From the NCBI GenBank assembly GCA_946886855.1, contig CAMPJJ010000099.1:1-20519 (forward strand): a DNA stretch of 20,519 bases, given 5' to 3'. The notes beneath the pieces are model-generated. The model did not search any database, was not told the origin of the DNA, and saw only the letters and a program-made list of their open reading frames with translations. The position numbers and the translations under genes were made by a program. The DNA comes from an uncultured Roseateles sp. Its GTDB lineage: Bacteria > Pseudomonadota > Gammaproteobacteria > Burkholderiales > Burkholderiaceae. Shown here piece by piece: positions 1-9,347 of this stretch. Within the stretch, counting starts at the first letter, position 1. Each line of letters begins with the position of its first letter.

Positions 1-1053
1 GGACAGGTCCAGGCGCAAGAGCTCCAGCCGCGCCTGCGGCCCGCAGGCGACGGCCAGGCGGTCGCGGACCTGCACCGTGCCGAAGCCGCCCTCCGGCGAC
101 CGCGCCGCCTCGGCGTCGAAGCCCGCGCCGTCGTCCTCGACGTCCAGCCACAGCTGGCCGTCGGCTTCGGCCGCCCGCACCCGCAGCGTGCCGCCGCCGA
201 CGTGCGGCTCCAGGCCGTGCTTGATGGCGTTCTCCACCAGCGGCTGCAGCAGCAGCGGCGGCACCGGCGCGTCGCGCAGCGCCTCGGGCAGCTCGAACTC
301 GAAGCGCAGCCGCGACCCCATCCGCACCTGCATCAGCGCCAGGTAGTCGGCGATGCGGGCGAATTCGTCCTTCAGCGGATGGCGTTCGGCGCGGGAAGCC
401 GACAGCGTCGCGCGCAGGAAGGCGATCAGGTGGTCCAGCATCGCCTGCGCGCGCTCCGCGTCCATGCCGATCAGCACGCGCAGGTTGGCCAGCGTGTTGA
501 ACAGCATGTGCGGCTCGAGCTGCGACTCGAGCAGCCGCAGCTGCGTCTCGGCGGCCTGACGGCGGAGCGTTTCCGCGCGCGCCTCGGCGGCGGCGATGCG
601 GTGGCGGGACAGGAAGAACAGCGTTGCGCCGAAGCCGGGGATCAGCGCGATCACCATCACGCTGAGCACGCGGCGCAGGGGGCTGGAGAGCAGGCTCTTC
701 TCCTGCAGGCCCGTCACCATGTTGCCGGCCTCCACGCCCAGGCTGTAGCCGACCAGGGTGCCCAGCACCAGGCACAGCACCATCAGCGGCCAGCCCGGCC
801 AGTCGAAGGGCTCGGCCGGCGCGCGGCCGAAGCCGGCCAGCAGGCGCCAGCGGAGCCAGCCCAGCCCGTAGCGCAGCAGGTTGATGCTGGCGGCGCAGAA
901 CAGCGAGATGAAGAAGCAGTAGATCAGCGTCGGACGCAGGGGCTGGTTGAAGATGGCCACCAGCGACAGCGAGACCACCACCGTCAGCGTCAGCACGATG
1001 AGCACGTGCCGGAGGATCCAGCGCACGGGCGGGGAGAAGGACTGGGGGGTCAT
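1..1053 (-). CDS. LytS/YehU-type sensor histidine kinase (3' end cut by window edge)
   Basis: This is an inner-membrane sensor kinase of the His_kinase (PF06580) plus HATPase_c class, which normally phosphorylates a LytTR-type response regulator. The 351 visible codons read through to base 1 without a stop, so only the last residues are missing. Four hydrophobic segments are visible at about residues 13-35, 41-63, 88-106 and 128-148, followed by a short helix. The phospho-acceptor motif LEPHMLFNTLANL follows, with His182. The ATP-binding part has the N box VENAIKHG (273-280), the G1 box DDGAGF (307-312) and a GFGTVQVRDRL G2-like element (323-333). There is no extracytoplasmic sensor domain, so the membrane part itself probably senses. 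The ATG at 1053 is the first in frame, but no good Shine-Dalgarno precedes it and the start is not certain. A response regulator gene would be expected just beyond the left edge. Confidence 0.9.
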   Translation of the reverse strand, partial: MTPQSFSPPVRWILRHVLIVLTLTVVVSLSLVAIFNQPLRPTLIYCFFISLFCAASINLLRYGLGWLRWRLLAGFGRAPAEPFDWPGWPLMVLCLVLGTLVGYSLGVEAGNMVTGLQEKSLLSSPLRRVLSVMVIALIPGFGATLFFLSRHRIAAAEARAETLRRQAAETQLRLLESQLEPHMLFNTLANLRVLIGMDAERAQAMLDHLIAFLRATLSASRAERHPLKDEFARIADYLALMQVRMGSRLRFEFELPEALRDAPVPPLLLQPLVENAIKHGLEPHVGGGTLRVRAAEADGQLWLDVEDDGAGFDAEAARSPEGGFGTVQVRDRLAVACGPQARLELLRLDLS

Positions 1054-1103
1054 GGAGGCGGAGTGTCGGCGATCGCGGCGAGGGTCGGAACTCGGGGCGG
1101 CAC

Positions 1104-1622
1104 TCAGGCGGCGACCGCGTCGGATGCCTGGGGACGGTGGGCCAGGATGTTGATCGCCCGGCCCAGGAAGGCGCCGCTGAACAGGCCGAAGGCGGCGCTG
1201 AAGGCGATCGCATAGACGATGTTGTGGGCGTAGTCGGGGTGCAGCGCCAGGCTCATGCCGGAGGCGAACTTCAGCACGAAGATGCCCAGCATCAGCATCA
1301 TCGGCACCCAGCTGCCGGGGACGAGGAAGCGGCGGGTGGCGGCGTCGTAGCGCACGTGGCCGGGCCAGCGCAGGGCGCGCAGCGCCAGCACGCCGGCGAC
1401 GATGCCGGCCAGCCAGGCCAGGCCCGGCAGGCCGTCCAGGCCGAAGCTCTTCTCCACGCCCCAGGCGCCGAACACCAGCCACAGCGCCGGCAGCACGACC
1501 AGGCGCTTGGCGCGTACCGCGGTGGCGGTGCTCTGCTTGAAGCCGAAGTACAGGATCACCACGAGGATCGCCCAGACGAAACCGGGGATGTGGGACAGGA
1601 TCTGGATCGGTGCGGGATGCAT
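1104..1622 (-). CDS. small multipass inner-membrane protein of unknown function
   Basis: This is a 172-residue protein with about five hydrophobic segments (for example FVWAILVVILYFGF near the N-terminus, then ALWLVFGAWGV, LAWLAGIVAGVLAL, WVPMMLMLGIFVLKFASGM and the C-terminal AFGLFSGAFLGRAI). It resembles uncharacterised membrane proteins of the DUF6622 sort; that family name is from memory and tentative. The ATG at 1622 is chosen over a start 17 codons upstream because GGAG sits at the right distance before it and the protein then starts directly before its first membrane helix. It lies about 50 bp upstream of the histidine kinase on the same strand, so the two may be co-transcribed. No catalytic motif is visible and no function is assigned. 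Confidence 0.75.
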   Translation of the reverse strand: MHPAPIQILSHIPGFVWAILVVILYFGFKQSTATAVRAKRLVVLPALWLVFGAWGVEKSFGLDGLPGLAWLAGIVAGVLALRALRWPGHVRYDAATRRFLVPGSWVPMMLMLGIFVLKFASGMSLALHPDYAHNIVYAIAFSAAFGLFSGAFLGRAINILAHRPQASDAVAA

Positions 1623-1703
1623 GGCGGGCTCCGTGAGGCGGTGCGTTGTCGATGGGCTCGACTGTCGCGGCACCCGCCCGGGCCGGCCATGGGATTGCGA
1701 TGA

Positions 1704-1731
1704 GCCGCCGCGTTCCGGCGCGAACGGCGGC
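1704..1731. terminator. GC-rich hairpin after the 808-residue gene
   Basis: The outer arms GCCGCCG and CGGCGGC are perfectly complementary (7 bp), and an alternative inner pairing CGTTC/GAACG is possible. The hairpin lies about 20 bp beyond the stop of the minus-strand gene ending at 1750. No U-tract follows in either direction, so it is at best a weak or Rho-assisted end of transcription. Confidence 0.3.
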
Positions 1732-1749
1732 CGGACGGCGTGAAGCGCT

Positions 1750-4176
1750 TCAGTAGAAGTACGGCGAGCGCTTGGCCCACTCCGACTTCGGGTACAGGCG
1801 GTGCAGGGTCTGGAACATGGCCTTGGACTGGGCGCTGTTGTCCTTGTCCACGCAGCCGCCCTTGGTCGACTGGATGCCGACGTACAGCAGCCAGGGGAGG
1901 TCGGACGGGCGGTCCGGGCGCTTGCTCTCGGCCAGCACCCACTTCGCGTAGGCGCCCGTCGCGGATCCCATCGCGCCCAAGGCCGCGCGTTCCTTCGCCA
2001 CCGCCTCGGCGGACGGCCACCCCGTCGCCGGTCCGGGAACCGGATAGTCCCGGTCCCATTCCGGCTTCTCGCTGTCCGCGCCCTGATCCAGGCGGCACCA
2101 GGTCCCGGCCGTCGCGTCCTTCGGGTCGTCCGGCTTCTGGCCGGCCAACATCATGTTCGCGCCCAAGCCCATGTCCACCTGGGCGGTCAGCCCGCTCCGC
2201 GTGATCGAGGCGCGCCACAGCGCCGCCCGCCGCGCCTCCGGCGTCGTCGCCTTCAGGTAGGGACCCACCAGCGCGTCCCCTTCCGCCTTCGGCAGCAGAC
2301 CGGCCAGCGCCGTCGCCGCGGACCGGGCCAGTTCAGCTTGATCGAGCACGTCCGCGCGCCACCAGAGCCCAAACGCCAGCGCCGCCCGCAGCTTGTCCGG
2401 CACGGCCTTCGATCCGATCACCGCCGGCCAGTCGGCCACGCTGAAGCGCTTCACCAGCAGCGTGGCACCGTCCCCGTCCAGCGCCCGCGTCGTGGGCGCC
2501 GGAAGGTCGTAGGGATACACGGTGTCGCCCTGCGAATACCGCGACCAGGCGCCGCTCTCGCGCGCCAGCCAGGGAACGGCCTCCGCCGGCGTCCGCGCCA
2601 GCCGCAGCGCTTCCTCGGCCGCCAGGTTGCGCGCGGTCGGCGTCGGACCGGCCGGCGCGGTCAAGGCCGCCAGCTGCGTCCGCGCCCGGTCGACGTCGCC
2701 CGCCTCGCGCAGCAGGCGGACCTGCTGCATCCGCACGGTCCGCCAGCCCGGATGCGTGGCCGGCACCTTGTCCGCCGCCGCCTGGATCGCCTTCCAGGTC
2801 GAGGCATCGTTCGCCAGCGTCTTCCCATTGGCGCAGACCATCGTCGGGATCAGCCACAGCACGCTGTCCTGCTGGGCCTTCCAGCGCGTCAACGGCGTGG
2901 CGCCGGTGCTCTCCGGCGTCTTCACCGCGCCGGCGCTGCCGTTCATGCAGCCGCGCAACGCATAGATCCAATCGAACACCGGCAGCGCCCGCACGACCGA
3001 TTCGCGCGCGGCGAGGTCCTTGGGCGTGCCCTCGTCCAGCCAGTGGTCCGAGATCCGCGCCCAGTCCGCCAGCGCCTGCGCCGGCGGGGCCTTGTCCAGC
3101 ACCGCCAGCTCGCGGGTGAGCTGGCTCAGCCGCTTCTCCGGCTCGCTGCGCGCGCGGACCAGGTTCAGCAGGTCGTCCGCGGCGCGCCGCTGCACGGTCC
3201 AGTCCGCATGCGTGCCGATGAAGGCGGCCAGGGGCTGGAGCTTGCCCAGCAGCGCTGGCGGCAGCTTCTGCGGGCCGTAGTCACCCTCGTCGCGCGGCGT
3301 CAGCGTGGCCTGCCGCAACACGGTGCGCATCCGAGCCAGCGCGGCCCAGGCCTGCCAGGGATGGGCGTTGTCGGCGGCGATCTGCGCGAAGCCGGTCTCC
3401 GCCGTGATCCAGTCGCTGGCATAGAAGGCCGAGGCCGCGCGCTGGTAGTCGCGCGCCTGGCGCCAGTGCAGCGGCTCGCTGGCCGGCAGCGCCTCGATCG
3501 ACGGTCGAGGTTCCGGCGTCTGCTTCGCGGTGGCGGCCGTCCGGCCGGGCGGTTCCGCCGTGCATTGCGCGAAGACCCGGTCCTGGCCGTCGATCCAGTC
3601 CTTGAGCCGGGCCGGCGTGGCGTCCGGCCGCTGACGCAAGGCGGCCAGGGTCTCCACCGCGAAGGCGTAGGCGCCGTCGGGGCAATTCAGGAACTCCTCG
3701 TAGGACTTCTCGTCCGCCGCCCGCATGGAGCCGGGGCGCCAGCGCGGCGCGTCGGCCACGAGCGTCTGGCGCGCGGTCAGCCAGGCGGCGATCGGCGGAT
3801 GCTTTTCCGACTCGTAATTCGACGGGCTGTAGCTCGACGTGCAGCAGGCCTTGTCCAGCCACTCCCCGGCGATCGGCACCAACGGGCGTTTCGCATCGGC
3901 GCTGGCGATCGCGCGCCAGGCCGTGTACAGCATCGGCCGCGAGTAGCTGGGCAGCACCGTCCCCAGCTCGCCCTGGACGTAGCGGTCGAGCCGCACCTCG
4001 GTCCGGCTGGACGACACGAAGTCGTCGCCGCCGTCGAAGCCGCTCGCCCAGGCGGGAACCCATCCGCCGCCTGCCAGCAGCAGCGCGATCGCGGTCGCGC
4101 GCACGCTGGAGCTCGTCGCCGTGTTCATCGTCGTGTTCATCGCCGTGTCGATCGCCGTGTCGTTGGCCCTGTCCAT
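1750..4176 (-). CDS. exported 808-residue protein of unknown function, partner of DUF3142 gene
   Basis: I do not recognise a named family. The start at 4176 is chosen because AGGGAGGAAG stands just ahead of it; an ATG at 4194 overlaps the preceding stop as ATGA but has no ribosome binding site. The N-terminus has a Sec signal (hydrophobic run ATAIALLLAGGG, likely cut after AWA, residue 44), so the protein is periplasmic or outer-membrane associated. The mature part is about 760 residues, largely helical-looking. It has a TPR-like stretch (RQARDYQRAASAFYASDW) and scattered cysteines (KACCTSS, LNCPDG, LRGCMNG, MVCANG, GTWCRL, GGCVDK) that could form disulfides. It ends in LHRLYPKSEWAKRSPYFY, resembling the last helix of TPR scaffold proteins. 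It follows the DUF3142 gene by 14 bp. GC-ending codon use is normal for the window. The first 18 codons are built from a 12-bp tandem repeat. Confidence 0.85.
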   Translation of the reverse strand: MDRANDTAIDTAMNTTMNTATSSSVRATAIALLLAGGGWVPAWASGFDGGDDFVSSSRTEVRLDRYVQGELGTVLPSYSRPMLYTAWRAIASADAKRPLVPIAGEWLDKACCTSSYSPSNYESEKHPPIAAWLTARQTLVADAPRWRPGSMRAADEKSYEEFLNCPDGAYAFAVETLAALRQRPDATPARLKDWIDGQDRVFAQCTAEPPGRTAATAKQTPEPRPSIEALPASEPLHWRQARDYQRAASAFYASDWITAETGFAQIAADNAHPWQAWAALARMRTVLRQATLTPRDEGDYGPQKLPPALLGKLQPLAAFIGTHADWTVQRRAADDLLNLVRARSEPEKRLSQLTRELAVLDKAPPAQALADWARISDHWLDEGTPKDLAARESVVRALPVFDWIYALRGCMNGSAGAVKTPESTGATPLTRWKAQQDSVLWLIPTMVCANGKTLANDASTWKAIQAAADKVPATHPGWRTVRMQQVRLLREAGDVDRARTQLAALTAPAGPTPTARNLAAEEALRLARTPAEAVPWLARESGAWSRYSQGDTVYPYDLPAPTTRALDGDGATLLVKRFSVADWPAVIGSKAVPDKLRAALAFGLWWRADVLDQAELARSAATALAGLLPKAEGDALVGPYLKATTPEARRAALWRASITRSGLTAQVDMGLGANMMLAGQKPDDPKDATAGTWCRLDQGADSEKPEWDRDYPVPGPATGWPSAEAVAKERAALGAMGSATGAYAKWVLAESKRPDRPSDLPWLLYVGIQSTKGGCVDKDNSAQSKAMFQTLHRLYPKSEWAKRSPYFY

Positions 4177-4180
4177 CGTC
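4121..4180. repeat. 12-bp tandem repeat, five imperfect units, over the gene start
   Basis: The units are GTGTTCATCGTC, GTGTTCATCGCC, GTGTCGATCGCC, GTGTCGTTGGCC and CTGTCCATCGTC, in perfect 12-bp phase. On the minus strand they spell the start region of the 808-residue protein (NDTA, IDTA, MNTT, MNTA), so copy number changes keep the frame. Three units carry an in-frame ATG (4176, 4140, 4128). Confidence 0.85.
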
Positions 4181-4190
4181 TTCCTCCCTG

Positions 4191-5075
4191 TCATCGTGAT
4201 GAGGGCGCAACGCCCCAGATGCGTGTCTCGGGCGCCGCCGGCCACTCGGTGGCCCGGCCGCGCGCGAGGTTGAACCAGTACCGCTTGGGCCAGCGCCGCT
4301 GCCAGTCGGACGGCGGCGTGTCCTGCGGCGAGAAGCCGGCCGCCTCGTTGCGGCAGCGCGGGTGCAGCGCCGCGGCGCCGGCAGCCAGTTCGCGCTGCCA
4401 GCGCGCGCTGTCGACGCCGAGCCGGAAGAACATCGGCACGACCTCGTCCGCGACGATCGGATCGATCCAGGCCTTGCTGCGGCATTGCCAGGCGAGCAGC
4501 GTCACCGACAGCCGCGTCGACGTCGGCAGCGCCGCGCGCAGGCGTTTCAGCAGCGCGTGGTAGCTGTCGCGCTGCGAGGGCACGGCCTCGAAGTCCAGCT
4601 GCACCCAACCGCTGGTGGAGCGCCGCGCGGCGGCCAGCACCCGCTGTTCGATCGCGGCCTGCTGGCGTTCGTTGAGCGCGCGGCCCGGCGAGGCGTCGGC
4701 GCCGCGGCCGTCGTAGAGCTCGCCGGCGGGCACCAGCCGGCGCAGCTGCGGCAGCGGATCCACATGGACGACCGGCGTCACCGGGCGATCGCCCGGCGGG
4801 GGCAGGCCTTGCCGCCGGGGGCGCTCCTCGATGCCGTCCGGCGTCAGGCGCATCTGCGTCACGGTCACCGCCCACGCTGTGGCGTTGGACGGCGGCGCGT
4901 GGTGGTCCCAGACCCAGGCGATGTCCGACGGACCGGAGTCAGGACGTGCGGGCAGGGCGGCAGTGGCCTGGGCGGTCGCGGCCTTGGCAGGCTCGGCCGC
5001 CCACCCGGCCGGCGCCGTCAGTTCAACGGCGGCGCTTAGTACCGCCGCCGCCCAGCAGGCTGCCCAGCACGCCAC
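4191..5075 (-). CDS. secreted DUF3142-family protein
   Basis: This is a 294-residue protein. The recognisable DUF3142 core has the segment [19 protein letters not shown], then [11 protein letters not shown] and [13 protein letters not shown]. The alternating strand-helix pattern suggests a TIM-barrel, glycoside-hydrolase-like fold; this is inference, and the biochemical role of the family is not established. The start is GTG at 5075, preceded by GGGAG at good spacing, giving a signal peptide ending near GWA|AEP. The first 53 bp overlap the 3' end of the upstream ATPase gene, which suggests translational coupling. The stop overlaps an upstream ATG of the next gene as ATGA. The aspartate and glutamate of LDFEA are candidate functional residues because acidic residues at strand ends are typical of such barrels. 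Confidence 0.85.
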   Translation of the reverse strand: MACWAACWAAAVLSAAVELTAPAGWAAEPAKAATAQATAALPARPDSGPSDIAWVWDHHAPPSNATAWAVTVTQMRLTPDGIEERPRRQGLPPPGDRPVTPVVHVDPLPQLRRLVPAGELYDGRGADASPGRALNERQQAAIEQRVLAAARRSTSGWVQLDFEAVPSQRDSYHALLKRLRAALPTSTRLSVTLLAWQCRSKAWIDPIVADEVVPMFFRLGVDSARWQRELAAGAAALHPRCRNEAAGFSPQDTPPSDWQRRWPKRYWFNLARGRATEWPAAPETRIWGVAPSSR

Positions 5076-6576
5076 GGACGATCTCCCGACCCACCGACGA
5101 TCCGATGCTGCGCAGCGCGGACTTGGCCGCCGTCTCCGCCAGCCCCTCGTGACGCCCGCCGCGCGGACCCGTGCTGCCGAACAGCACGTCCTTCAGCCCG
5201 CCGAGCAGGCCTCCGCCGTCGTCCTGCGCGGGCGCCGGAGCGGGCGCGCCACCGCGCGGCGATCCCGCCTGCGACGGCTGCGGTGCGGCGTCCGCCGTCG
5301 TGGACGCGCGACCGGTGAGCTTCTCGTACGCCGACTCGCGATCGACGTGCTTCTCGTAGACGCCGGCGACCAGCGACCCGGCGATCAGCGCCTTGCGTTG
5401 CTCCGGCGTGATCGGTCCGATCTGGCTGCCGGGCGGGAGCACGAACACGCGCTCGGTGATCGCCGGCCGGCCCTTCTCGTCGAGCAGGCTGATCAGCGCC
5501 TCGCCGACGCCCAGTTCGGTGATGGCCATCGCGATGTCCAGCCCCGGCTTCGGACGCATCGTGTCCGCCGCCGCCTTGACCGCCTTCTGGTCGCGCGGCG
5601 TGAACGCGCGCAGCGCGTGCTGCACCCGGTTGCCCAACTGCCCCAGCACCGTGTCCGGGATGTCCAGCGGGTTCTGCGTCACGAAGTAGACGCCCACGCC
5701 CTTGGAGCGCACCAACCGCACCACCAGTTCGATGCGCTCCACCAGCGCGGCCGGCGCGTCCTTGAACAGCAGATGCGCCTCGTCGAAGAAGAACACCAGC
5801 TTGGGCTTGTCCAGGTCGCCGACCTCGGGCAGCGCCTCGAACAGCTCCGACAGCATCCACAGCAGGAAGGTCGCGTACAGCCGCGGCGCGGCCATCAGCT
5901 TGTCCGCGGCCAGGATGTTGATCACGCCCAGGCCATCGGACGTCTGCATGAAGTCGTGGATGTCGAGCATCGGCTCGCCGAAGAACTTGTCGCCGCCCTG
6001 GGCCTCGATCTGCAGCAGCCCGCGCTGGATCGCGCCGACGCTGGCCGCGGAGACGTTGCCGTATTGCGTCGTGAACTCGCTGGCGTTGTCGCCGACGTGC
6101 TGGAGCATCGCGCGCAGGTCCTTCAGGTCCAGCAGCGCCAGGCCGTGGTCGTCGGCGATCTTGAACACCATCTGGAGCACGCCGCCCTGGGTCTCGTTGA
6201 GCCCCAGCATCCGCGACAGCAGCAGCGGGCCCATGTCGGAGACCGTGGCGCGCACCGGATGGCCCTGCTCGCCGAACACGTCCCAGAGCGTCGTCGGGCA
6301 GGCGATCGGGACCGGCGCTTCGACGCCGCGTTCCTTCAGCACCGCCAGCAGCTTGGTCGACGGCGCGCCCGCCTGCGAGATGCCGGTCAGGTCGCCCTTG
6401 ACGTCCGCCATGAAGACCGGGACGCCCATCTGGCTGAACGATTCGGCCAGTTTCTGCAGACTGATGGTCTTGCCCGTCCCCGTGGCGCCGGTGATCAGGC
6501 CGTGGCGGTTGGCCAGCGCGGGCAACAGCTGGCACTCGATGTCGCCGTGGCGGGCCAGCAGGATCGGGTCGGCCAT
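5023..6576 (-). CDS. yjgR: YjgR/DUF853 HerA-like ATPase
   Basis: This is a 517-residue cytoplasmic P-loop ATPase of the DUF853 (YjgR) family, related to HerA/FtsK helicases; its physiological role is unclear. Walker A is GATGTGKT (30-37), Walker B is LVFFFDEAH (260-268, Asp265 and Glu266), and VTQNP (299-303) is a sensor-like segment. A second conserved block runs from [19 protein letters not shown] to FTPRDQ. The last 90 residues are a Pro/Ala/Gly-rich linker followed by an amphipathic segment ([16 protein letters not shown]). The start at 6576 is chosen over an ATG 18 codons upstream because TGGAG precedes it and family members begin close to this point ([11 protein letters not shown]). It is the first gene of a three-gene minus-strand run with DUF3142 and the 808-residue protein, and diverges from yebC across 105 bp. 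Confidence 0.93.
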   Translation of the reverse strand: MADPILLARHGDIECQLLPALANRHGLITGATGTGKTISLQKLAESFSQMGVPVFMADVKGDLTGISQAGAPSTKLLAVLKERGVEAPVPIACPTTLWDVFGEQGHPVRATVSDMGPLLLSRMLGLNETQGGVLQMVFKIADDHGLALLDLKDLRAMLQHVGDNASEFTTQYGNVSAASVGAIQRGLLQIEAQGGDKFFGEPMLDIHDFMQTSDGLGVINILAADKLMAAPRLYATFLLWMLSELFEALPEVGDLDKPKLVFFFDEAHLLFKDAPAALVERIELVVRLVRSKGVGVYFVTQNPLDIPDTVLGQLGNRVQHALRAFTPRDQKAVKAAADTMRPKPGLDIAMAITELGVGEALISLLDEKGRPAITERVFVLPPGSQIGPITPEQRKALIAGSLVAGVYEKHVDRESAYEKLTGRASTTADAAPQPSQAGSPRGGAPAPAPAQDDGGGLLGGLKDVLFGSTGPRGGRHEGLAETAAKSALRSIGSSVGREIVRGVLGSLLGGGGTKRRR

Positions 6577-6602
6577 GCGGAAGTCTCCAGAGGCAAAAAA
6601 GC

Positions 6603-6608
6603 TAAAAT
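6603..6608 (+). promoter_or_regulatory. possible -10 element for yebC
   Basis: TAAAAT lies 73 bp upstream of the yebC start in the 105-bp divergent region. No convincing -35 hexamer is at the right distance, so this is weak. Confidence 0.3.
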
Positions 6609-6638
6609 CGCAGTCTAACGAAGCAACCACCGCGCCGC

Positions 6639-6658
6639 CCCGGAGAATTTCTTCCGGG
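6639..6658 (+). promoter_or_regulatory. hairpin in the yebC leader
   Basis: CCCGGA (6639-6644) pairs perfectly with TCCGGG (6653-6658) across an 8-nt loop. It ends 23 nt before the yebC start codon and just upstream of the AGGAG ribosome binding site (6668-6672). It could modulate translation; this is inference only. Confidence 0.35.
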
Positions 6659-6681
6659 CCGCGTCACAGGAGAACGAGGAC

Positions 6682-7407
6682 ATGGCAGGGCATTCCAAAT
6701 GGGCGAACATCCAGCACCGCAAGGGTCGCCAGGACGAGAAGCGCGGCAAGGTCTGGACCCGTCTGACGCGTGAAATCATCGTCGCGGCCCGCGCCGGCGG
6801 TGCCGACATCAACATGAATCCCCGCCTGCGCCTGGCCATCGAGAAGGCCAAGGGCGCCAACATGCCGGCCGACAACATCAAGCGCAACGTCGACAAGGCC
6901 ACCGGCAACCTCGACGGCGTGACCTACGAGGAAATCCGCTACGAGGGCTACGGCATCGGCGGCGCCGCGATCATCGTGGACTGCATGACCGACAACCGCG
7001 TCCGCACCGTGGCCGAAGTCCGCCACGCCTTCAGCAAGTACGGCGGCAACCTGGGCACCGAAGGCTCGGTGGCCTTCCAGTTCAAGCATTGCGGCCAGCT
7101 GGTGTTCGCGCCGGGCACCTCGGAGGACAAGGTCATGGAAGTCGCGCTGGAAGCCGGCGCCGAGGACGTCCTGACCGACGACGACGGCGCCATCGAGGTG
7201 CTGACCTCGCCCGCCGACTATGAAGCCGTCAAGAACGCGCTGGAAGCCGCCGGCCTGAAGCCCGAGATCGCCGAAGTCACGATGCGCGCCGAGAACACCA
7301 TCGAGCTGGCCGGCGAAGACGCCGCGCGCATGCAGAAGCTGCTGGACGTGATCGAGGACCTGGACGACGTCCAGGACGTCTACAACAACGCGAGCCTGTC
7401 CGAATGA
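6682..7407 (+). CDS. yebC: YebC/PmpR/TACO1-family protein
   Basis: This is a 241-residue member of the YebC family. It has long been annotated as a transcriptional regulator; members are now also known to aid translation of difficult (for example proline-rich) stretches, like mitochondrial TACO1. The N-terminal signature [18 protein letters not shown] is present, followed by [20 protein letters not shown] and [19 protein letters not shown], all typical of the family. Its length is close to E. coli YebC (246). AGGAG lies ahead of the ATG. The gene heads the nine-gene plus-strand cluster, and its stop overlaps the purD start as ATGA. Confidence 0.97.
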   Translation: MAGHSKWANIQHRKGRQDEKRGKVWTRLTREIIVAARAGGADINMNPRLRLAIEKAKGANMPADNIKRNVDKATGNLDGVTYEEIRYEGYGIGGAAIIVDCMTDNRVRTVAEVRHAFSKYGGNLGTEGSVAFQFKHCGQLVFAPGTSEDKVMEVALEAGAEDVLTDDDGAIEVLTSPADYEAVKNALEAAGLKPEIAEVTMRAENTIELAGEDAARMQKLLDVIEDLDDVQDVYNNASLSE

Positions 7408-8687
7408 AGGTCCTGGTCCTTGGCAATGGTGGCCGTGAACACGCGCTGGCCTGGCGGCTGGCGCAGGGCGAACGCGTCACGCAGGTCTTCGTGGCCCCCG
7501 GCAACGGCGGCACCGCGCGCGACCCGCTGCTGAAGAACGTCCCGATCACCGACGTGAAGGCGCTGGCCGACTTCGCGGTCGAACAGAAGATCACGCTGAC
7601 GGTGGTCGGTCCGGAAGCCTTCCTGGCCGCCGGCGTCGTCGACGAGTTCCGCGCCCGCGGCCTGCGCATCTTCGGCCCGACCAAGGCCGCCGCGCAGCTG
7701 GAAAGCTCCAAGGCCTTCGCCAAGGAGTTCATGAAGCGCCACGGCATCCCGACCGCCGCCTACGAGACCTTCAGCGACGCGACCCGGGCGCATGCCTACG
7801 TCGACGCGCAGGGCGCGCCCATCGTCATCAAGGCCGACGGCCTGGCGGCGGGCAAGGGCGTGGTCGTCGCGATGACGCTGGCCGAGGCGCATGAGGCGAT
7901 CGACTGGATCCTCGCCGACAACAAGCTCGGCGTGGTCCACAACGAAGGCGGCGCGCGCGTCGTGATCGAGCAGTTCCTGGAAGGCGAGGAAGCCAGCTTC
8001 ATCGTGCTGTGCGACGGCCGCAACGTGCTGCCGCTGGCCACCAGCCAGGACCACAAGCGCCTGCTCGACGGCGACCAGGGCCCCAACACCGGCGGCATGG
8101 GCGCGTACTCGCCCGCGCCGGTGGTGACGCCCAACGTCCACGCCAAGGCGATGCACGAGATCATCATGCCGACGATCCAGGGCATGGCCCGCGACGGCGC
8201 CCCGTTCACCGGCTTCCTGTACGCCGGGCTGATGATCGACGCGCACGGCCAGCCGCGCACCGTCGAGTTCAACACCCGCATGGGCGATCCCGAGACGCAG
8301 CCCATCATGATGCGGCTGAAGAGCGACCTGTTCGAGGTGCTGATGCACGCGACCGACGGCACGCTCGACCAGGTCGAGCTGCAGTGGGATCGCCGCGCCG
8401 CGCTGGGCGTCGTGATGGCCGCGAGCGGGTATCCGCTGTCGCCGCGCAAGGGCGACGCGATCTCCGGCCTGCCGGAGGACGGCGAGGACGCCATGGTCTT
8501 CCACGCCGGCACCACGCTGCAGGACGACGGCCAGCTCGTGACCAGCGGCGGCCGCGTGCTGTGCGTCACCGCGCTGGGCGAGGCGGTGCGCCACGCGCAG
8601 CAGCTGGCCTACCAGACCGCGCAATCGATCCAGTTCGACGGCAAGCAGTACCGCCAGGACATCGGCCACCGCGCGATCAAGCGCTGA
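7404..8687 (+). CDS. purD: phosphoribosylamine--glycine ligase (GARS)
   Basis: This is the second step of de novo purine synthesis: ATP-dependent joining of glycine to 5-phosphoribosylamine. The 427 residues match the usual single-domain bacterial enzyme (E. coli 429). The N-terminal [11 protein letters not shown] (7-17) is followed by the ATP-grasp region with [16 protein letters not shown], the [14 protein letters not shown] block, and [11 protein letters not shown] at about residues 289-299, which supplies metal and ATP ligands. The C-terminal domain ends in [12 protein letters not shown]. Translation is coupled to yebC by a 4-bp ATGA overlap. No PurH gene is adjacent, so the purine pathway is dispersed here. 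Confidence 0.98.
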   Translation: MKVLVLGNGGREHALAWRLAQGERVTQVFVAPGNGGTARDPLLKNVPITDVKALADFAVEQKITLTVVGPEAFLAAGVVDEFRARGLRIFGPTKAAAQLESSKAFAKEFMKRHGIPTAAYETFSDATRAHAYVDAQGAPIVIKADGLAAGKGVVVAMTLAEAHEAIDWILADNKLGVVHNEGGARVVIEQFLEGEEASFIVLCDGRNVLPLATSQDHKRLLDGDQGPNTGGMGAYSPAPVVTPNVHAKAMHEIIMPTIQGMARDGAPFTGFLYAGLMIDAHGQPRTVEFNTRMGDPETQPIMMRLKSDLFEVLMHATDGTLDQVELQWDRRAALGVVMAASGYPLSPRKGDAISGLPEDGEDAMVFHAGTTLQDDGQLVTSGGRVLCVTALGEAVRHAQQLAYQTAQSIQFDGKQYRQDIGHRAIKR

Positions 8688-8705
8688 CTCGACCGCTGAG
8701 CTGAC

Positions 8706-9347
8706 GTGGCCCCTTCCGTTCCCCGCCGATGGACCGGCGCGCTGACGCCGATGCCCGGCGGCAGCGCGTGGGCGCGCGCCGTGCTGCGCGCCTTCGGCTG
8801 GCGCATCGTCTGCCACGGCCTGCCGGCCAGGCAGGGGGTGGTGATGGTCTATCCGCACACGTCGAACTGGGACTTCCCGATCGGCGTGCTGACGAAGTGG
8901 AGCCTCGGCTTCCAGCTGAAGTTCTGGGCCAAGGACAGCCTGTTCAAGCCGGCCATCGTCGGTCGCTGGATGCGCGCGATCGGCGGGGTGCCGGTCAATC
9001 GCCGGTCGGCCAACGGCATGGTCGCCGACACGGTCCAGCAGATGCTGGCCGCCAAGGCGCGCGACGAGTCCTTCTGGCTCATCGTGGCGCCCGAAGGCAC
9101 GCGCAGCTACGCCGATCACTGGCGGTCCGGCGCCTACCAGGTCGCCGTGCAGGCCGGCGTGCCGGTCGGGCTGGCGTCCTTCGACTTTCCGACGAAGCGG
9201 GTGCTGTTCACCGACTTCGTCGAAGTCAGCGGCGATCCGGCGCAGGACTTCGCGCTGTTCGCCGAGGTGCTGCAAGGCCGCCAGGGCAAGTACCCCCAGA
9301 ACGCCGGACCGATCCGGTTGAAATCCAAGGACGGAGATCCCCGATGA
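8706..9347 (+). CDS. PlsC-like lysophospholipid/glycerol acyltransferase
   Basis: This 213-residue protein belongs to the PlsC/LPLAT superfamily. The catalytic HX4D motif is HTSNWD (His51, Asp56), and the substrate-binding motif EGTR lies at 130-133. A third conserved stretch, IGGVPVNRR, is at 92-100. The substrate cannot be read from sequence; transfer of an acyl chain to a lysophospholipid or related acceptor at the inner membrane is the family expectation. It lacks a long hydrophobic anchor. The start is GTG at 8706, 18 bp after purD and without a strong ribosome binding site, so it may depend on readthrough from purD. Its stop overlaps the hemF start as ATGA. A separate plsC elsewhere probably does the essential reaction. 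Confidence 0.85.
   Translation: MAPSVPRRWTGALTPMPGGSAWARAVLRAFGWRIVCHGLPARQGVVMVYPHTSNWDFPIGVLTKWSLGFQLKFWAKDSLFKPAIVGRWMRAIGGVPVNRRSANGMVADTVQQMLAAKARDESFWLIVAPEGTRSYADHWRSGAYQVAVQAGVPVGLASFDFPTKRVLFTDFVEVSGDPAQDFALFAEVLQGRQGKYPQNAGPIRLKSKDGDPR

Noticed and set aside
1801..4563. 920-codon open frame on the plus strand opposite the 808-residue gene and DUF3142
   Set aside because: Arg/Gln/His-rich low-quality composition, no family motif, exactly antisense to genes with ribosome binding sites and signal peptides; a typical product of GC-rich codon use.
4831..6618. 595-codon plus-strand frame opposite yjgR
   Set aside because: Antisense shadow; composition dominated by R, Q, H, L and V; the opposite strand carries a complete DUF853 ATPase with Walker motifs.
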